This document shows, in pieces, positions 1-11,712 of a stretch of DNA of 64,000 nucleotides (its first letter is position 1; the number at the start of each line of letters is the position of its first letter). Under the pieces are notes generated by a model. That model worked only from the letters and a program-made list of their open reading frames with translations, ran no database searches and had not been told where the DNA came from. The DNA is from Choanephora cucurbitarum (taxonomy: Eukaryota; Mucoromycota; Mucoromycetes; Mucorales; Choanephoraceae). Position numbers and translations under genes: made by a program. Location: positions 1 through 64,000 of the forward strand of contig JAIWNI010000084.1 of the NCBI GenBank assembly GCA_025331435.1. Reading direction: 5' to 3'.

Positions 1-574
1 GACCACTTGGTGGTATCCATCTTGTTGATAGCAACGATCAATTGACGGACACCCAAGGTGAAGGCAAGAAGAGCGTGTTCACGGGTTTGACCATCCTTGG
101 AGATACCAGCTTCGAATTCACCAGTACCACCAGCAATGATAAGAATAGCACAATCGGCTTGAGAAGTACCGGTAATCATGTTCTTGATGAAATCACGGTG
201 ACCGGGAGCATCAATGACGGTAACGTGGTACTTGGGGGTTTCGAACTTCCAGAGAGCAATATCGATGGTGATACCTCTTTCACGTTCAGCCTTAAGCTTG
301 TCAAGAACCCAGGCGTACTTGAAGGAACCCTTACCGAGTTCAGCGGCTTCCTTTTCGAACTTTTCAATGGTACGCTTGTCAATACCACCACACTTGTAAA
401 TCAAGTGACCAGTGGTGGTAGATTTACCCTATTGTATTATGAAAAGATGAATAATTAACATCGACGCGTTCAATACGTTTTCCTTGCTTCCACACAAATC
501 TCAAAAGAAAGTCTACTTACAGAATCGACGTGACCAATAACAACGACGTTAACGTGAGTCTTTTCCTTACCCAT
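1..574 (-). CDS. TEF1: Translation elongation factor 1-alpha, 5' part (cut by the window edge)
   Basis: GTPase that delivers aminoacyl-tRNA to the ribosome in the cytosol. The model is exon 1 at 521-574 and exon 2 from 1 to 428, with a 92-bp GTAAGT...TAG intron at 429-520. Exon 1 encodes [18 protein letters not shown] and exon 2 resumes [15 protein letters not shown], so the intron splits the P-loop GHVDS/GKST. ERGIT (switch I) and DAPGH (G3) follow, and the visible part ends in TTKWS at the edge. About 160 of the usual ~458 residues are present. The open frame on the plus strand at 42-458 is an antisense shadow of this conserved gene. Identification is certain; the rest of the gene lies to the left. 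Confidence 0.97.
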
Positions 575-2589
575 TTCTAAAGAAGAGTAACATGTTAGAC
601 TAAGTTTATTCGAGGGATATGATGCAGCAAGTAGGTACGTACTTGATAAAGTTTATGATTAGAGGAAAGAAAAAAAAAGATACTATAGACCGAAATTGTT
701 TTTTAAACCGACAGGCAAGAAAAATTTTTTCTTTTTCCGCAGTACAAAGCCACCTTAAGAATGGTCACAAAAGGAATGTTTGATTGGGTTAGAAGCTTAA
801 ACAAACTTCATATAATGTATGTATAGTGGCTTATTGAACCTTTATCGCTTCTGCAGATCCATAATGGTTTGTCGCTTGCTTATTGCTTGGTTTTTGCGGC
901 TTCGATTTGCCATATTATGCACTTGCTCAAAGCGGCCTTTGTTTTACTTCTTTATGCTTGAACACGTTGTTTATTCCATTTTTCGTTTGAAATATATGCA
1001 TCACCGCAATGCGGAAATGTAAAAACAATAAAAAAAAAAAACTTTCTCAGTTACACGATCCGCCACCTATATTAAAAAAAATTTATGGAAAATTTTTGAC
1101 GTACTTTACTCATGCAAAAAAAAAGGGTTTCTTTGCATATGATATGGTCCAAGACAACATATTGTATTCAGATAACACGTCAAGTTCTCGTTTGAAGCTT
1201 TGAGAAAGAAATGCTTTCTTAGATATGTTTGAGCAAAATTAGGATTCGAAAGAGAAAAGCATGATTTCGGTTGTTAACTTTTTTTGGTACCTATGGGCTA
1301 TGCAATATGTCATTGTATGTAGTGGATTTGAATAGACCAATCAAAATTCCTTTTCTTTTTCTTAATATACGCATTACATAAATTTGGTTTGGTAAGTTTA
1401 GTTAGTTCAAGAACTAACAACAAATAAGCTACCTTACTGGTGCTCTTTGTCTTTACTTGTTTAGTCCTTACGAGACATCTTATTTTTTATTTTATTTTAA
1501 AGCTCTACAAAAGCTCAAAGTTGAAAAAGAAAAAGAAAACATATGTTTATGGTCATTCGTTTATGCACCTTGACTATTCGATGATCATATTTTGTTTTGA
1601 AGATTAATCAAGTACTGTCTTGCAACAGAATAACTGAGAAAACCATGTATAAGCAAAGAGTCATCTTCATGGTTTTCTCTCTAGGAAATTCACAACCCTT
1701 CTATTATTTCAACACTGATATACTTTTCTTTTCGTATGAAATACATTGCAGTAAAAACAAAGCTTACGCTTGTTGTGATCAGTAAGATAAAAGAAAGTCA
1801 ACTATTGAACTTGCTGAGCTTTCATTCTAGCCATATTTTTAGCCATCATAATGAGCATACAAATATGACTTATGGGGGAAGGCTTCTTTCAACTCTTTGA
1901 ATACAAGCGTGAACTGAGCATCAGATGGATTGTCATCCGTGAGCATATTGGGTTCTTTTTTGAGCAATTTGATGCAATGACACTCAGCATACTCAGTTGC
2001 CTTGCAAGTACAGTGTAATTCAAGAATATACTTAACATAAGAGTGCAATCCTCCGACTTGAAAGTCGCTTCAAGCACTAAAATGCCATTTGACTTAAAAG
2101 TATGCTCAGTACAAAAGTGCATTTCGCAAAAACATGAACACGCTTAAATAAAGCGATTGTTGTGTTGTAAGCAGTCAGATCCTTATAATTCGCTCAAGAC
2201 CTGTTTTTGTTGCAACTCAATGTTGATGTATTTACTTATATGTAGCAGAAGCAAATTCATTGTAGATGCACTTTTCTTTTTCTTTTTTGCTAAAGAATGC
2301 GAATGTTGATACTATACTACATAACAAACACAATCCTTTGTTCTGCGAAAGTTTGTTGTTATAAACTTTTAATGGCCAAGCAGTATTAGGTACTGGTTGT
2401 CAAATGAAGATGCTAACATTGCTTCTCAGCTTTACAGTCAAGAAATCTCATTTTTCATTAACACAAATGGTCATAACCTTTAACTTGGCACAAAGTGAGC
2501 AATCTCACCTTCTCTTGTTTTTATTATATTACAAAATAAATGGTTACAATACGGTTATAGCATAAGAGTGATGAATCCATCAACACAAC
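575..2589. other. Gene-poor stretch upstream of TEF1
   Basis: Two kilobases of AT-rich DNA between the TEF1 start and the 3' end of the RasGEF gene. The part nearest TEF1 (about 575-800) should hold its promoter, but I cannot point to a clear TATA box. Short open frames at 819-1203 and 1597-1785 have no protein-like composition or splice support. The only coding-looking piece is the fragment at 1839-2122, listed separately. Confidence 0.6.
1839..2122 (-). pseudogene. Possible decayed coding fragment, unidentified
   Basis: On the minus strand an open frame from 2122 (start MHFCTEHTFKSNG) gives way, after a shift near 2045, to a second frame that continues with polar, Lys/Glu-rich, protein-like sequence (...LLKKEPNMLTDDNPSD...) to a stop at 1839. 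The composition looks coding, but there is no plausible intron at the switch and no start or conserved domain that I recognise. It may be the remnant of a Mucorales-specific gene. Low confidence. Confidence 0.25.
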
Positions 2590-5500
2590 TTATAGAGGCT
2601 CTTCTTCTTTTGGTTCTCGAGTTAAACTTCTGTCATAAAAGACTTGATCGTCCTGTTCGACGTTTTCGAGTACTTTTGTTATGTATTTTTGAATCTCTTC
2701 TACTTCGAGCAATCTGTATGGAATCTGAAATTGATCGATTTCGTTCAATACTCGAGTGATCTTCAGGTATTTGTCGAAATTGACGAGAGAATGTCCGCTA
2801 GGCGAGAGACGACGATCAGAGTTACCATCATCAATAAAGGTCATATCGGTTAGATAAACTCCAAGGAAAGGCAAACAAGGTGCTACTGTGGTTTTCAAGC
2901 GGTGTCTATATTCAGCAAAGTTTCTTTGAGAATCGGTTGCCTTGTAGATAGGCTCCCACATTACTCTGTACTTCATGGAGACATACTCCCAAGTCTTTTT
3001 GAGTCGCACTATACTTGTGGAGTCAAGTGCGGAACGAATAGCCATTAGCGTGTTATAGTTATTTAGGTGTAAGCATGCCTGTAAAATAGCAGATAGTTTG
3101 AAAAAAATCATGAGTTAATTCAAATTAAAACACTCGTTGAAAGCTATACTTACATCACCGACTTTGATCCAATACTTTAGGATTTGTGCACGTTTCTTTG
3201 CATCTGCCTCTGCCAAAATAGTATCAGAAATCCAGCTGGTAATTTGGGTACTCTTTTGAATCATAGCTTTGACGTGAACTGCTTGGCTTATGCCTACTTT
3301 CTTCTTGAATTCTTGACCAATCATCTCATTAGGACGAATTTGAATGAATAGTTGACTTTCCATCAGTGTAATCTGACGTGCCATTTCAACTGGGTCAATA
3401 TCATAAACATGTATAGTCGATATGTTATCTTGGCTCAGTGCTTTTCTTAAGCTGTTTCGAGTAGACTTTCCTAGGACAATAGCAGGCATCTTTTCATTGG
3501 GTATATCTGAAGAATTATCGTCAAACAGGAAGCTCGTTAGAATGGATCCACTGTTAGGACTACTTCCATTTGGTGTATATACAACGCTGGAACTCGATTT
3601 TTGAGCGACCATGCGATTATCAGTCAATGATTGTTTGTGACCAGCACAATTCAATCCTTTTGATGCAAACTTCAAAAAAAAATGAGTCACATCATCACTA
3701 CATATAAGTTTCATTGTACTTACAACTTTATTGATGCACTCCATCATTCGTTTGGCTGGACCAGGCATAGCATTGAACATAGTGCTTGATACGAAGCTCA
3801 TCAATGGCTCTTCAATGCATGCATCTTGTTCATAACTGAAAAAGGATTCCAACCACGTTTTAATCACATTATAAACTCGAAGGCGAACAGGTATCAAAAC
3901 CTGGTTTGTCCACGCTGCAAGTTCGTCTTCATTTAGTTGCTTAGGATCAACAGGCGGAGAGAGGTTAAATCGGTCAACCAGTAATTTAGTGAAAGTAATA
4001 GGGTCAGTAAACAATCGAAAATTGTAAAGAAATGCTCGAGTGAAAAGGAGATCTATATCAAGTTGTAAGAAATCAGTATAAGTTAAGCAGTGAACGCAAT
4101 CTTGAGCAATACCTGGTGATTTTTCATGCGATGTTAACTTGCGAACTAGTGCTTCAGTTGTTGCACCAGTAATCTCTCCATCAGCATTGAAAACCATTTC
4201 ATCTTCATCAAAATTAGTTTGTCTCAGAAAGACATATTCAGACTCCTTCTCAAAGCAATGCAATTAGTCTATTTTGATTAGAGTTTTGAGCTATATTTAA
4301 ACAACTGTACCTCTACCTCTACAATTTGAGGTGTGCTTTCAGCAGAAGATATCACATCATTACTGCTTTTGCTGCTACCATTGTCTGATTTTTCTTGATT
4401 ACTTGAGCCAAAACTAATCCACGAGGGTAAAAGTTGGCTTCGGATTGTCTCTGAGATTCCTTCTGTAGACACTGATCTAGAAATGCGGTCTGATTTACTT
4501 TTATGAAGCGAAGGTCGCAAAGATGACATACTCAATCCACGAGAACGTCGGGATTTTGTGGATGAAGACTTCGAAGTGCTTCTGGAAGGTGTTGGAGCTT
4601 CAGGTTGCATAATGGTAGGTGGTAATACAGCAGACACAGATGCTTTAGGCTGAACACTGTCCTTGATCGGCAAAGTTGGTACCTGAGACCTTGTTTCTAT
4701 TGTTTGTGTTTCAGTTTTGATGTTTTCAAGGTTTGTAGTCTCATCTCCTGTGGCTGGCACTAGTGGCAGTTTTTTACTAATTCGCTTGTTCTCAGAATGT
4801 TGAGATATCTTCATTTCAGCTGCTTCTGGAACTTCATTCGTCAACAAAGGTAGTTCTGTAGCATGTTGAACCATCATTTCCTTGAAAGTAAATTGTTTTG
4901 TTTTATCATCTTCAGTAGACCTGTTATTGGCTTCAATTACTGGAATCGTATTTCCGATTGAAAGTGAATCAACTTCTTTTTCATGAACATCCTCTAAGAG
5001 AGTACACTGAGAGTCTTGTTGTTGCTGAATAGCGTATAGAATAGAAGACTTTCGTTCCAAGGAGCTTAGAGTACTTTCCACTACTGAGCCTCGATTACTA
5101 TTATACTGTGCAGCATCAAAATCTGAGTGTTGAGTTATAATGTCTTTGTCAGATTGTAAGCATGTTCTCACGCATATTGCGCATTCGTTTGTTGTATGTA
5201 TTACTCCTTCACAACATGAGCATAAATGATCAAAATTGCCTTTTAAAGATTCCTCTGAATTGCCTTCAATTGGCTGTGGACCTGTTGATGCTCTAACTGC
5301 TGTGACTAAATTCGTAATTGCGCTATATACAGATTCTTTCTTGATAACAAGAGCCACTAAGCATGGATCTTCTGGTATTGCTTGAAGGCTTTTGGTTTGA
5401 TCACAGTTTCCAAGAATTGAGTAAACGTGTTCGATGATCGCCAAAAAAACTCTTACAGCATCAACTGCCTTTCGGGTAGTTTCTAGTATCTCTGTAGCTT

Positions 5501-6774
5501 TGTATCTGTTAATCAAATATCGCTCCAATATTGCGATCAAATGGTTTATGAGATCTTCAATAATAGATTGATGATCGATTACATCTTGCAAAATGTGATC
5601 TTTATCCATGGCAGATAGTTCTTTGAATGTACTAGACGATGTGCTATAACTTGAGTACCTTGTATCCATTGAAGTTTGACGCTTTGACAAAGAGCTTGTT
5701 GAATATATTGATGATTGACCCAAAGAAGAGACAGAAGAGCGAGGTGTGTCGAAATGATATGATATGGATTTGCTGGAACTATACAAGCTGTGGTCTGCTG
5801 ACGAGTTATTTAGTAACACAATCAGTAGCTTTTCGAGCAACTCCATTCTGATAACCAATTGATCTGCTATGCGTGATATTCCGTTTTCCTCTTCGTTAGG
5901 GTTTGAACTATATTCTGGTTGCTGAAGTTCTTTGCCTTTGACCACAAGTCGGCTTAACCCATTCAGTACGATTTTGCGTTGCTTGGTTAATTCGGGGTAT
6001 GTTTTCAGGATTGCGCTTTCTTTATTTACAATGTTCGCTTTGGAGAGAATGGATTTGATTGAAGTGACAACTCGGAATATATGAACTTGGATTTTTGGTT
6101 GTTGAGAAGGATCGTTGCACACCTGAACTAATTCGGTGATTCGCTTAGTTACTTCCTCTGCTAGTAAGTGGATTTCATGTGCTGCAGCTGATGTAGGCTC
6201 TGAGCTTGAGTCTAACCTATGGCTTTCATCTCTCATAAGTGTTTTAGCCATTTCCACACGAGTTTGAATAGCAGAGATCTGTAGTGTGCGGAACCCGAAT
6301 TTTAAAAAAGGAAATCAGTATAAAATTGAAATGGAAAACGTTTTTCGATGTTACTTTTGTGCTATATTCGTCGAGTGACACAGTGGAGGTATTGTTAATG
6401 TGTTGATTTAATTTTTGGTGCCACAATTCTAATATTCTGTTTGAATGCTCGTCATCGAAATCAGCACTCTGGCGCTTAAGTTCGCCAACACGGCCAACAT
6501 AGTTACTTGGAAACCATCCTCTGATATCACCGCATTGACCATCCCACCATCCAGAATCGTCTCTATTGAATACTTCAATGATAGAGCCTTTCTTAAAGAA
6601 TAAGCATGAGACAGACTCATTTGTATCTGTAGATGTAGGGAGATAATCGTGCAAAGCTTGAACGAAATGAGAGGTAAAGCTGGTTGGTATAGGATGAACA
6701 GGCGAGTTGGGTGGTGATGGTGAATTAACTGCATAGGCTGTATTCAAGTACTGTGTTTGTTGAGGAAGTGCCAT
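2590..6774 (-). CDS. SH3-domain Ras guanine-nucleotide exchange factor (Cdc25-like)
   Basis: Predicted activator of a Ras-type GTPase at the plasma membrane. Exons: 6355-6774, 4311-6278, 3724-~4248, 3154-3669 and 2590-3078; every exon is a multiple of three, giving about 1305 aa. An SH3 domain sits at ~36-101 (ALHDYLP, DDSGWWDGQ, GWFPSNYVG). It is followed by a long Ser-rich middle with helical stretches, a RasGEF N-terminal domain (~797-900) and a catalytic CDC25 domain (~1060-1290: DPVEMARQITLME, then IKVGDACLHLNNYNTLMAI across the last junction). SH3-RasGEFN-RasGEF is the order in fungal Cdc25 proteins. The exon 2/3 acceptor is uncertain (GAG or AAG near 4246-4249). The 54-bp intron at 3670-3723 leaves the frame open if retained. 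Confident of family, not of which Ras it serves. Confidence 0.9.
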
Positions 6775-7118
6775 GATAATGCATCAATGGAATGGCCAAC
6801 TGAGGTTAATCAATAACACAGTCAAAGAATATACAAAATCTCTATATATTTAGTTTGGAAAGGAAAGGAAAAGAAAAAAGAAGAAAAAAACTTAAAAAAA
6901 GAAGGTAATGCAATAAGCTTTTATTTATAACTTTTTTTTGACAAGGAGAATTGGAAACACACCACTGTTAGTGCATTAGTGTAACAATAAGTAGTTACTT
7001 GTACACCTGTCAGCTTTTGTTTCTCCTATAATTATTATTTGACCTCCTTATCAGCATTCAGGGATTTAATAGGTGAGCTCTCGTCTCTTCTTTAATCTCT
7101 TGAAAACTATCACTTATT
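6775..7118. other. Spacer between RasGEF start and chitin synthase stop
   Basis: About 340 bp. It should hold the RasGEF promoter (minus strand) and the 3' untranslated region of the chitin synthase gene. There is a purine-rich tract (AAGG/GAAA) at about 6855-6905. No other signal was seen. Confidence 0.5.
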
Positions 7119-9722
7119 TCAGTTACCAAACAAACGACAAGTAACATAAGCAACAGACCCAAAGAAACGTATAGCTGCTATTGCAGCTACTGACCATAAA
7201 ATGAATCCTAAATAAGCAGTGCTCCTATCTTCGAATGTACCGATCCAAACAGAGGTAGTAACACTTGTTATCAGCACTACAAGAATGAGATTCGAGACAA
7301 TCCAAGCTAAAACAAAGCGTGTGCGAAAGGATCTGTAATAGTCTTCCTGTTTTGTTCTCGCATCACGATGCTGCTTCTGAGGCACTACTTCTTTGGTCAG
7401 TTCGATACAGGCATCCACGTATATTGCATTAAGATCTTTTTGTTGCATAGGAATTTCTATTTCGACAGTTGATTCACCATCTTCGTTCACTTTTTTAGGT
7501 TTCACAACACCCAAGTCAGTAGCCATTTTTGTATCGTCTTTTGTGCCCCATGAAACATCGTGTGTATTACAGAATGCATACACATTTAAGATGTTCATAT
7601 AACTCGTTGACAGGAAAACATACTGTATGAAACTTGTGAACATGTGCCAGGGATCTAAAAACAATATACTGGCAAACAGGTATAGTATGTACGTAGAGCA
7701 TACTGAAACGACTATGTTCTTGAAGGCTGACTTTCCTAACAAAGTCATTGGAGAGATGGCTTCTTCGGTAAAACTTTTGTTAATGCTAACAGCAGTAATC
7801 CATACAACACAGAACATCATGTATCCCATCAAAAACGCAAAGAAGGTCATACTAAGGATATAAGCTACTTTGGAACCTTGCAGCCTGTTGCCAAGCGCCA
7901 TTACAAATTGAATAATTATTAGCAAGACATATATGTAATTTAGCACTGTGTGAATGGTAGTGGCAGCTTGATAGCCGAATGGTTTTGGCTCCAAATCATC
8001 TGATGCTAAGGTTCTTGTTAAAATGAAGAAGGCAAGATAGAAGTTTCCCTGGATCAAATGAAAAATTAGCTCTCTTTTATGTTGCCGTTTCAACCTTATT
8101 TTTCTTCTTACCAATGCAAACCAGGAAAAGAGCATGTTGAACAAAATATAGAGATCTTCAAAGAGAAAAAGAAATTTCCTGAATAGACTATGGTTTGAAT
8201 TCCAAACTTTACGCCAATGCCAAAGTGAATAAACGCCGGCAAAAAAGGAACCGTTCAACCACCTTCGTCGTTGTGAAATAAATTCATCAACTTTATCAGG
8301 TACGTCTGTTTCTCCGAAAGCATTTGATACATATCGAAGCACCCAATCAGCATCCTTTTTAGCTACTAATTCATAGCATAAAATACGATCTTCAGCAAGG
8401 TACATATTAGCTGTAAATATATCGGAGTCTCGTCCATTATGTGTTTCTCCTAAAAAGTATTTTTCTAAAGGACCGTGCCCATTTGTATCATTTTGCAATG
8501 CTTGAAAGCGATAAGCTGAAAAAGCACCTGGTAATACGGATATATACCCAAAGACAGACTCCAATGGCTTTTCCAAAATACTGGATATTTTATATTCGAA
8601 ATTCTGTGCTGCTACCAGTGGATTTAAAAGAGCTGAACTGAACTTTCCTTTCAGGACTCGAATTTCACCACATGCACCTGCTAAATTAGAATGCAGATCA
8701 AATACTTTCCATAAGTGATAGATCGACGTGTTTCCAGGCCGTGTGCCAACATCGATCAGGATGCATATATTTGGTTGCAAAAGTGACCCAAAAGCTTGAA
8801 AAAACCAACGATGTGAGTTGATCTTTTTCTGGTTTTTCTCTTTCAGGCAAAACAAAAGCTGGCAAGGAACAATGCCTTTATCTGCATCTTTGAATTTCAT
8901 TTTTGAATTGACAGAAATCTGTGTGGTGAACTATACAAAAAAAAGTCAGTCTATGTTACTGACATCAGAAGAAGAACAATAGCTACCTCATACAAATGAG
9001 CTGTAACAGCTTTATTGTTCACCACATTTTTAGCTATTCCATGTTGATAAACACCCAGTGTAGCTAGCAAAGATAACGCTCGTTGATTGATGTTTTGGCG
9101 GCCATCTGCAACAATACAAACAGTTACTTTCTGCCAGCTATTTGGTCCCCAAGTGTGAGATCTATCTCTCGTGCATAGGTGTGAAATATTCTTCATGACT
9201 CCATGTATTGTTCTGGCAAGCAAAAATTCATCTTCCTAACCGATAGACATTAGTTTTTGTAACCAGATTTCATTCGATGCTCTAAAATTAAGACTAACGC
9301 TATACATGGTCAATACAATAAACAACTCAGTTTCTCTTCTCATCAATTGCTGGCGTAGTGTGTATCCTTCATTGAGAAATTCTTTCGGGTCGCAGGTAAC
9401 TGCTGTATATCGCATATAAGTAAACTCTTTTCCCTCTTTGATCGGCACATTCTCCAAATAACTTGTTGGCACTGGACAATCGAGGATCAAATTGCCTTGG
9501 GTCAGCTTTACATACTTTTCTAGCAATAACGACCCAAAGTTTAAATTAAATTAAATAATTTAGCAATAAAGTTTTTTTTTTTGAAGCCTTACTTGATTTG
9601 TATCTGCGGGGTTGATGTCTTGGTACTTGTGTAAGCAACTGATTACTATCATCTCCTAACATGCATGATCGACTGACTTCAATATTATTGTTCTGTTCAG
9701 ATAGCGCTTGATTACTGTGCAT
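7119..9722 (-). CDS. Chitin synthase (GT2 family)
   Basis: Integral membrane enzyme that polymerises N-acetylglucosamine from UDP-GlcNAc into chitin at the cell surface. Exons: 9593-9722, 9299-9519, 8987-9235 and 7119-8930, total 803 aa. The junctions restore family motifs: [39 protein letters not shown] and AHLYE/FTTQISV. Visible catalytic motifs are LIDVGTRPG (~258), AEDR (~378) and QRRRW (~419), followed by several membrane segments. The short N-terminal extension and motif set fit division 1 (class I-III type) enzymes. The ATG at 9722 is the first in the exon. The frame stays open upstream to an acceptor-like site near 9762, so an extra 5' exon is possible. The second and third exons are each only 200-250 bp. 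Confidence 0.93.
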
Positions 9723-10081
9723 AGCTTTTGGTTGGACAAGACGATATTGGTTTGAGATTTCCTAAATTGATTATTGCCTTAAACTCCAAAACAACACCTT
9801 TACCTTTTCTTTGACCCTCCAACAAAACTCTATCAAGCATCACAAAATGAAAAAACAAAAACAAACGACCATGTAAAAGAACAAAAGAACAAAATTAAGA
9901 GGAATGAAGAGTGCCATGCATTCATTTTTTTTGTTTGTTTACACAAAGAAACAATACAAGACACAATCAGTGAGAGTTAAAGCAAAAAGAATGATTATTG
10001 GGCTTGTTTCAAGCATATAAATAGTATGTGCTTTTAATACAAAAAGAGAGGTATCTAAATACTTATTTAGTGCGTTGATTG
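9723..10081. other. Spacer upstream of chitin synthase
   Basis: About 360 bp holding the putative 5' leader of the chitin synthase (possible 5' exon with AAG|GTAAAG near 9811) and the 3' flank of the hydrolase gene. No independent gene was seen. Confidence 0.45.
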
Positions 10082-11667
10082 TTAAGCAACCTGATTATCG
10101 GTTGCATTACTCTGCACATCTTCTATTTTGTCATCTACTATCTTTGTATCTAAGGACTCGCCTTTAGTTTTCCTGATATCGTAAACCTACAAAAAGAGAA
10201 TACGCTTAGATTGTATTTTCTGAAGAGCTTTTTTCGTCTTTTACCTGGAACATGGCTGTAATAAATTCGGCCAGCGGCTTTACCATCCATCGAGTAGGAT
10301 TCTTGTTGTTTTCAAACCAGCCGAGGTGTCCTCCATAATCCGTGGTAGCCAGAACAACATGAGGATTTACTTTTATCTCATCATATGGAATACACCCAGC
10401 AGAAGCAATTGGATCATCCAAAGCATTCATACAAAGCAATGGTACCTTAACATGTTCTATAAATCGACATGAACTAGCATCTCTGTAGTAGTTGTCAACT
10501 GTAGAGAACCCAAACATTCGACGAGTACAGGCATCATCAAATTCGCGAATTGTCTGTGCAGCCATAATCTTTTCGTTATCAACTTTACCGCCTTTTGTGA
10601 TTATATCTTTGTGTCTATCGGAAAATTTTCTTCTGTTAAGTAGTAGTCATTTAGCAAGAAAGAATAGCATTTACCTGAAATAAGTCTTTTTCAGGTTGTT
10701 TGCCATTGCATTCGAATACACCTTTCTACCGATATACGTAGAGTGTAATTGCTCCATTGCACTATGCATACGCAAATAAATAAAAACGAATAGAGTCGAA
10801 TACGACACAAAAGAGAAAGTTAAAATTACCTCTTGAAATCAAATGGATTTGCGACAGAAACAGCTGCCTTGAATGGTGTGTTTTCTCGCTCTTCGCCAAG
10901 ATACTATAAGGTCGATAAGAATAACGAACAATCTCTTACATGATCCGCTTCTGTCTATCGGCAGCTTACCTTGACCAAAATGTTGGATCCAAGCGAAAAA
11001 CCAATACCCACTAAAGGTGTACCTGGAGCCAACCTCTTTTGAATGTGCTTTAGCGCAACTCTGAGGTCATCTGTATAACCACCGCTGTACATTTGAGGGC
11101 TTGCCAGTTCACTATCAGCGCAACCACGACAGTTCATGACTACCGCTCGGTAGTTAAATGGAGGGAAAGTAAGCTGTGAACTACATAAGTCAACTGGATG
11201 GAAATACATGATATCTAGCTGCTTACCACTTCCAGTAAACAGCGAATATAGGATTCGTGGCTACCACCTGTCAACCCATGCAACACAACTAGAGTTGGTG
11301 TTTGATCTTTTTCGAGTCCTTCCTTTGTGGGTGCCCAATCCAATGCAACTGAACCTCCATCAGGCGTATGGATTAATTCTCTATTGTCATTTTGTAATGG
11401 TTAGCTATTATCATTACTGTCAAGGCGAATGATCTACCTCTCATAGTGTACAGCATTAACAGTAGGAGCATAATTATAATAAGCAGCATAAGCTGTTTGC
11501 AAGTGGCCGTTAAAAAGGTATGGTGTAGGGTGATAGACAGCTTCAGGGCCAACAAGTGAAGGACATGACTCGGCAATGAAATCAGTTAAGCTTACCACAC
11601 GATTGTCAGCGTTTGGCAGAGCAAGCTTAATAGGGTCCTCGCTGTGAAAAAGTTTGACTCGGCTCAT
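10082..11667 (-). CDS. Alpha/beta-hydrolase, Eht1/Eeb1/YMR210W-type esterase or acyltransferase
   Basis: Seven exons: 11438-11667, 11227-11380, 10970-11173, 10830-10903, 10675-10761, 10245-10632 and 10082-10186; 413 aa in frame. The protein has the family's PYLFNGHLQT near the N-terminus, the LVVLHGLTGGSHE oxyanion region, the nucleophile elbow GIGFSLGSN (Ser), an acid in ALDDPIA and the catalytic His in YGGHLGWFE. Yeast members make and break medium-chain fatty-acid ethyl esters or act as monoacylglycerol lipases; which activity applies here cannot be read from sequence. The start at 11667 matches family N-termini (MSRVKLFHSEDP). An in-frame ATG at 11712 would add 15 residues. The C-terminal exon is hydrophilic and ends NQVA. 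Confidence 0.9.
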
Positions 11668-11712
11668 CGTTGATCGAATGAAGTTTGAAGAAAGAAAAGA
11701 GCTAAACGTCAT

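Noticed and set aside
42..458. Open frame of 138 codons on the plus strand
   Set aside because: Exact antisense of TEF1 exon 2, whose biased codons keep the reverse frame open.
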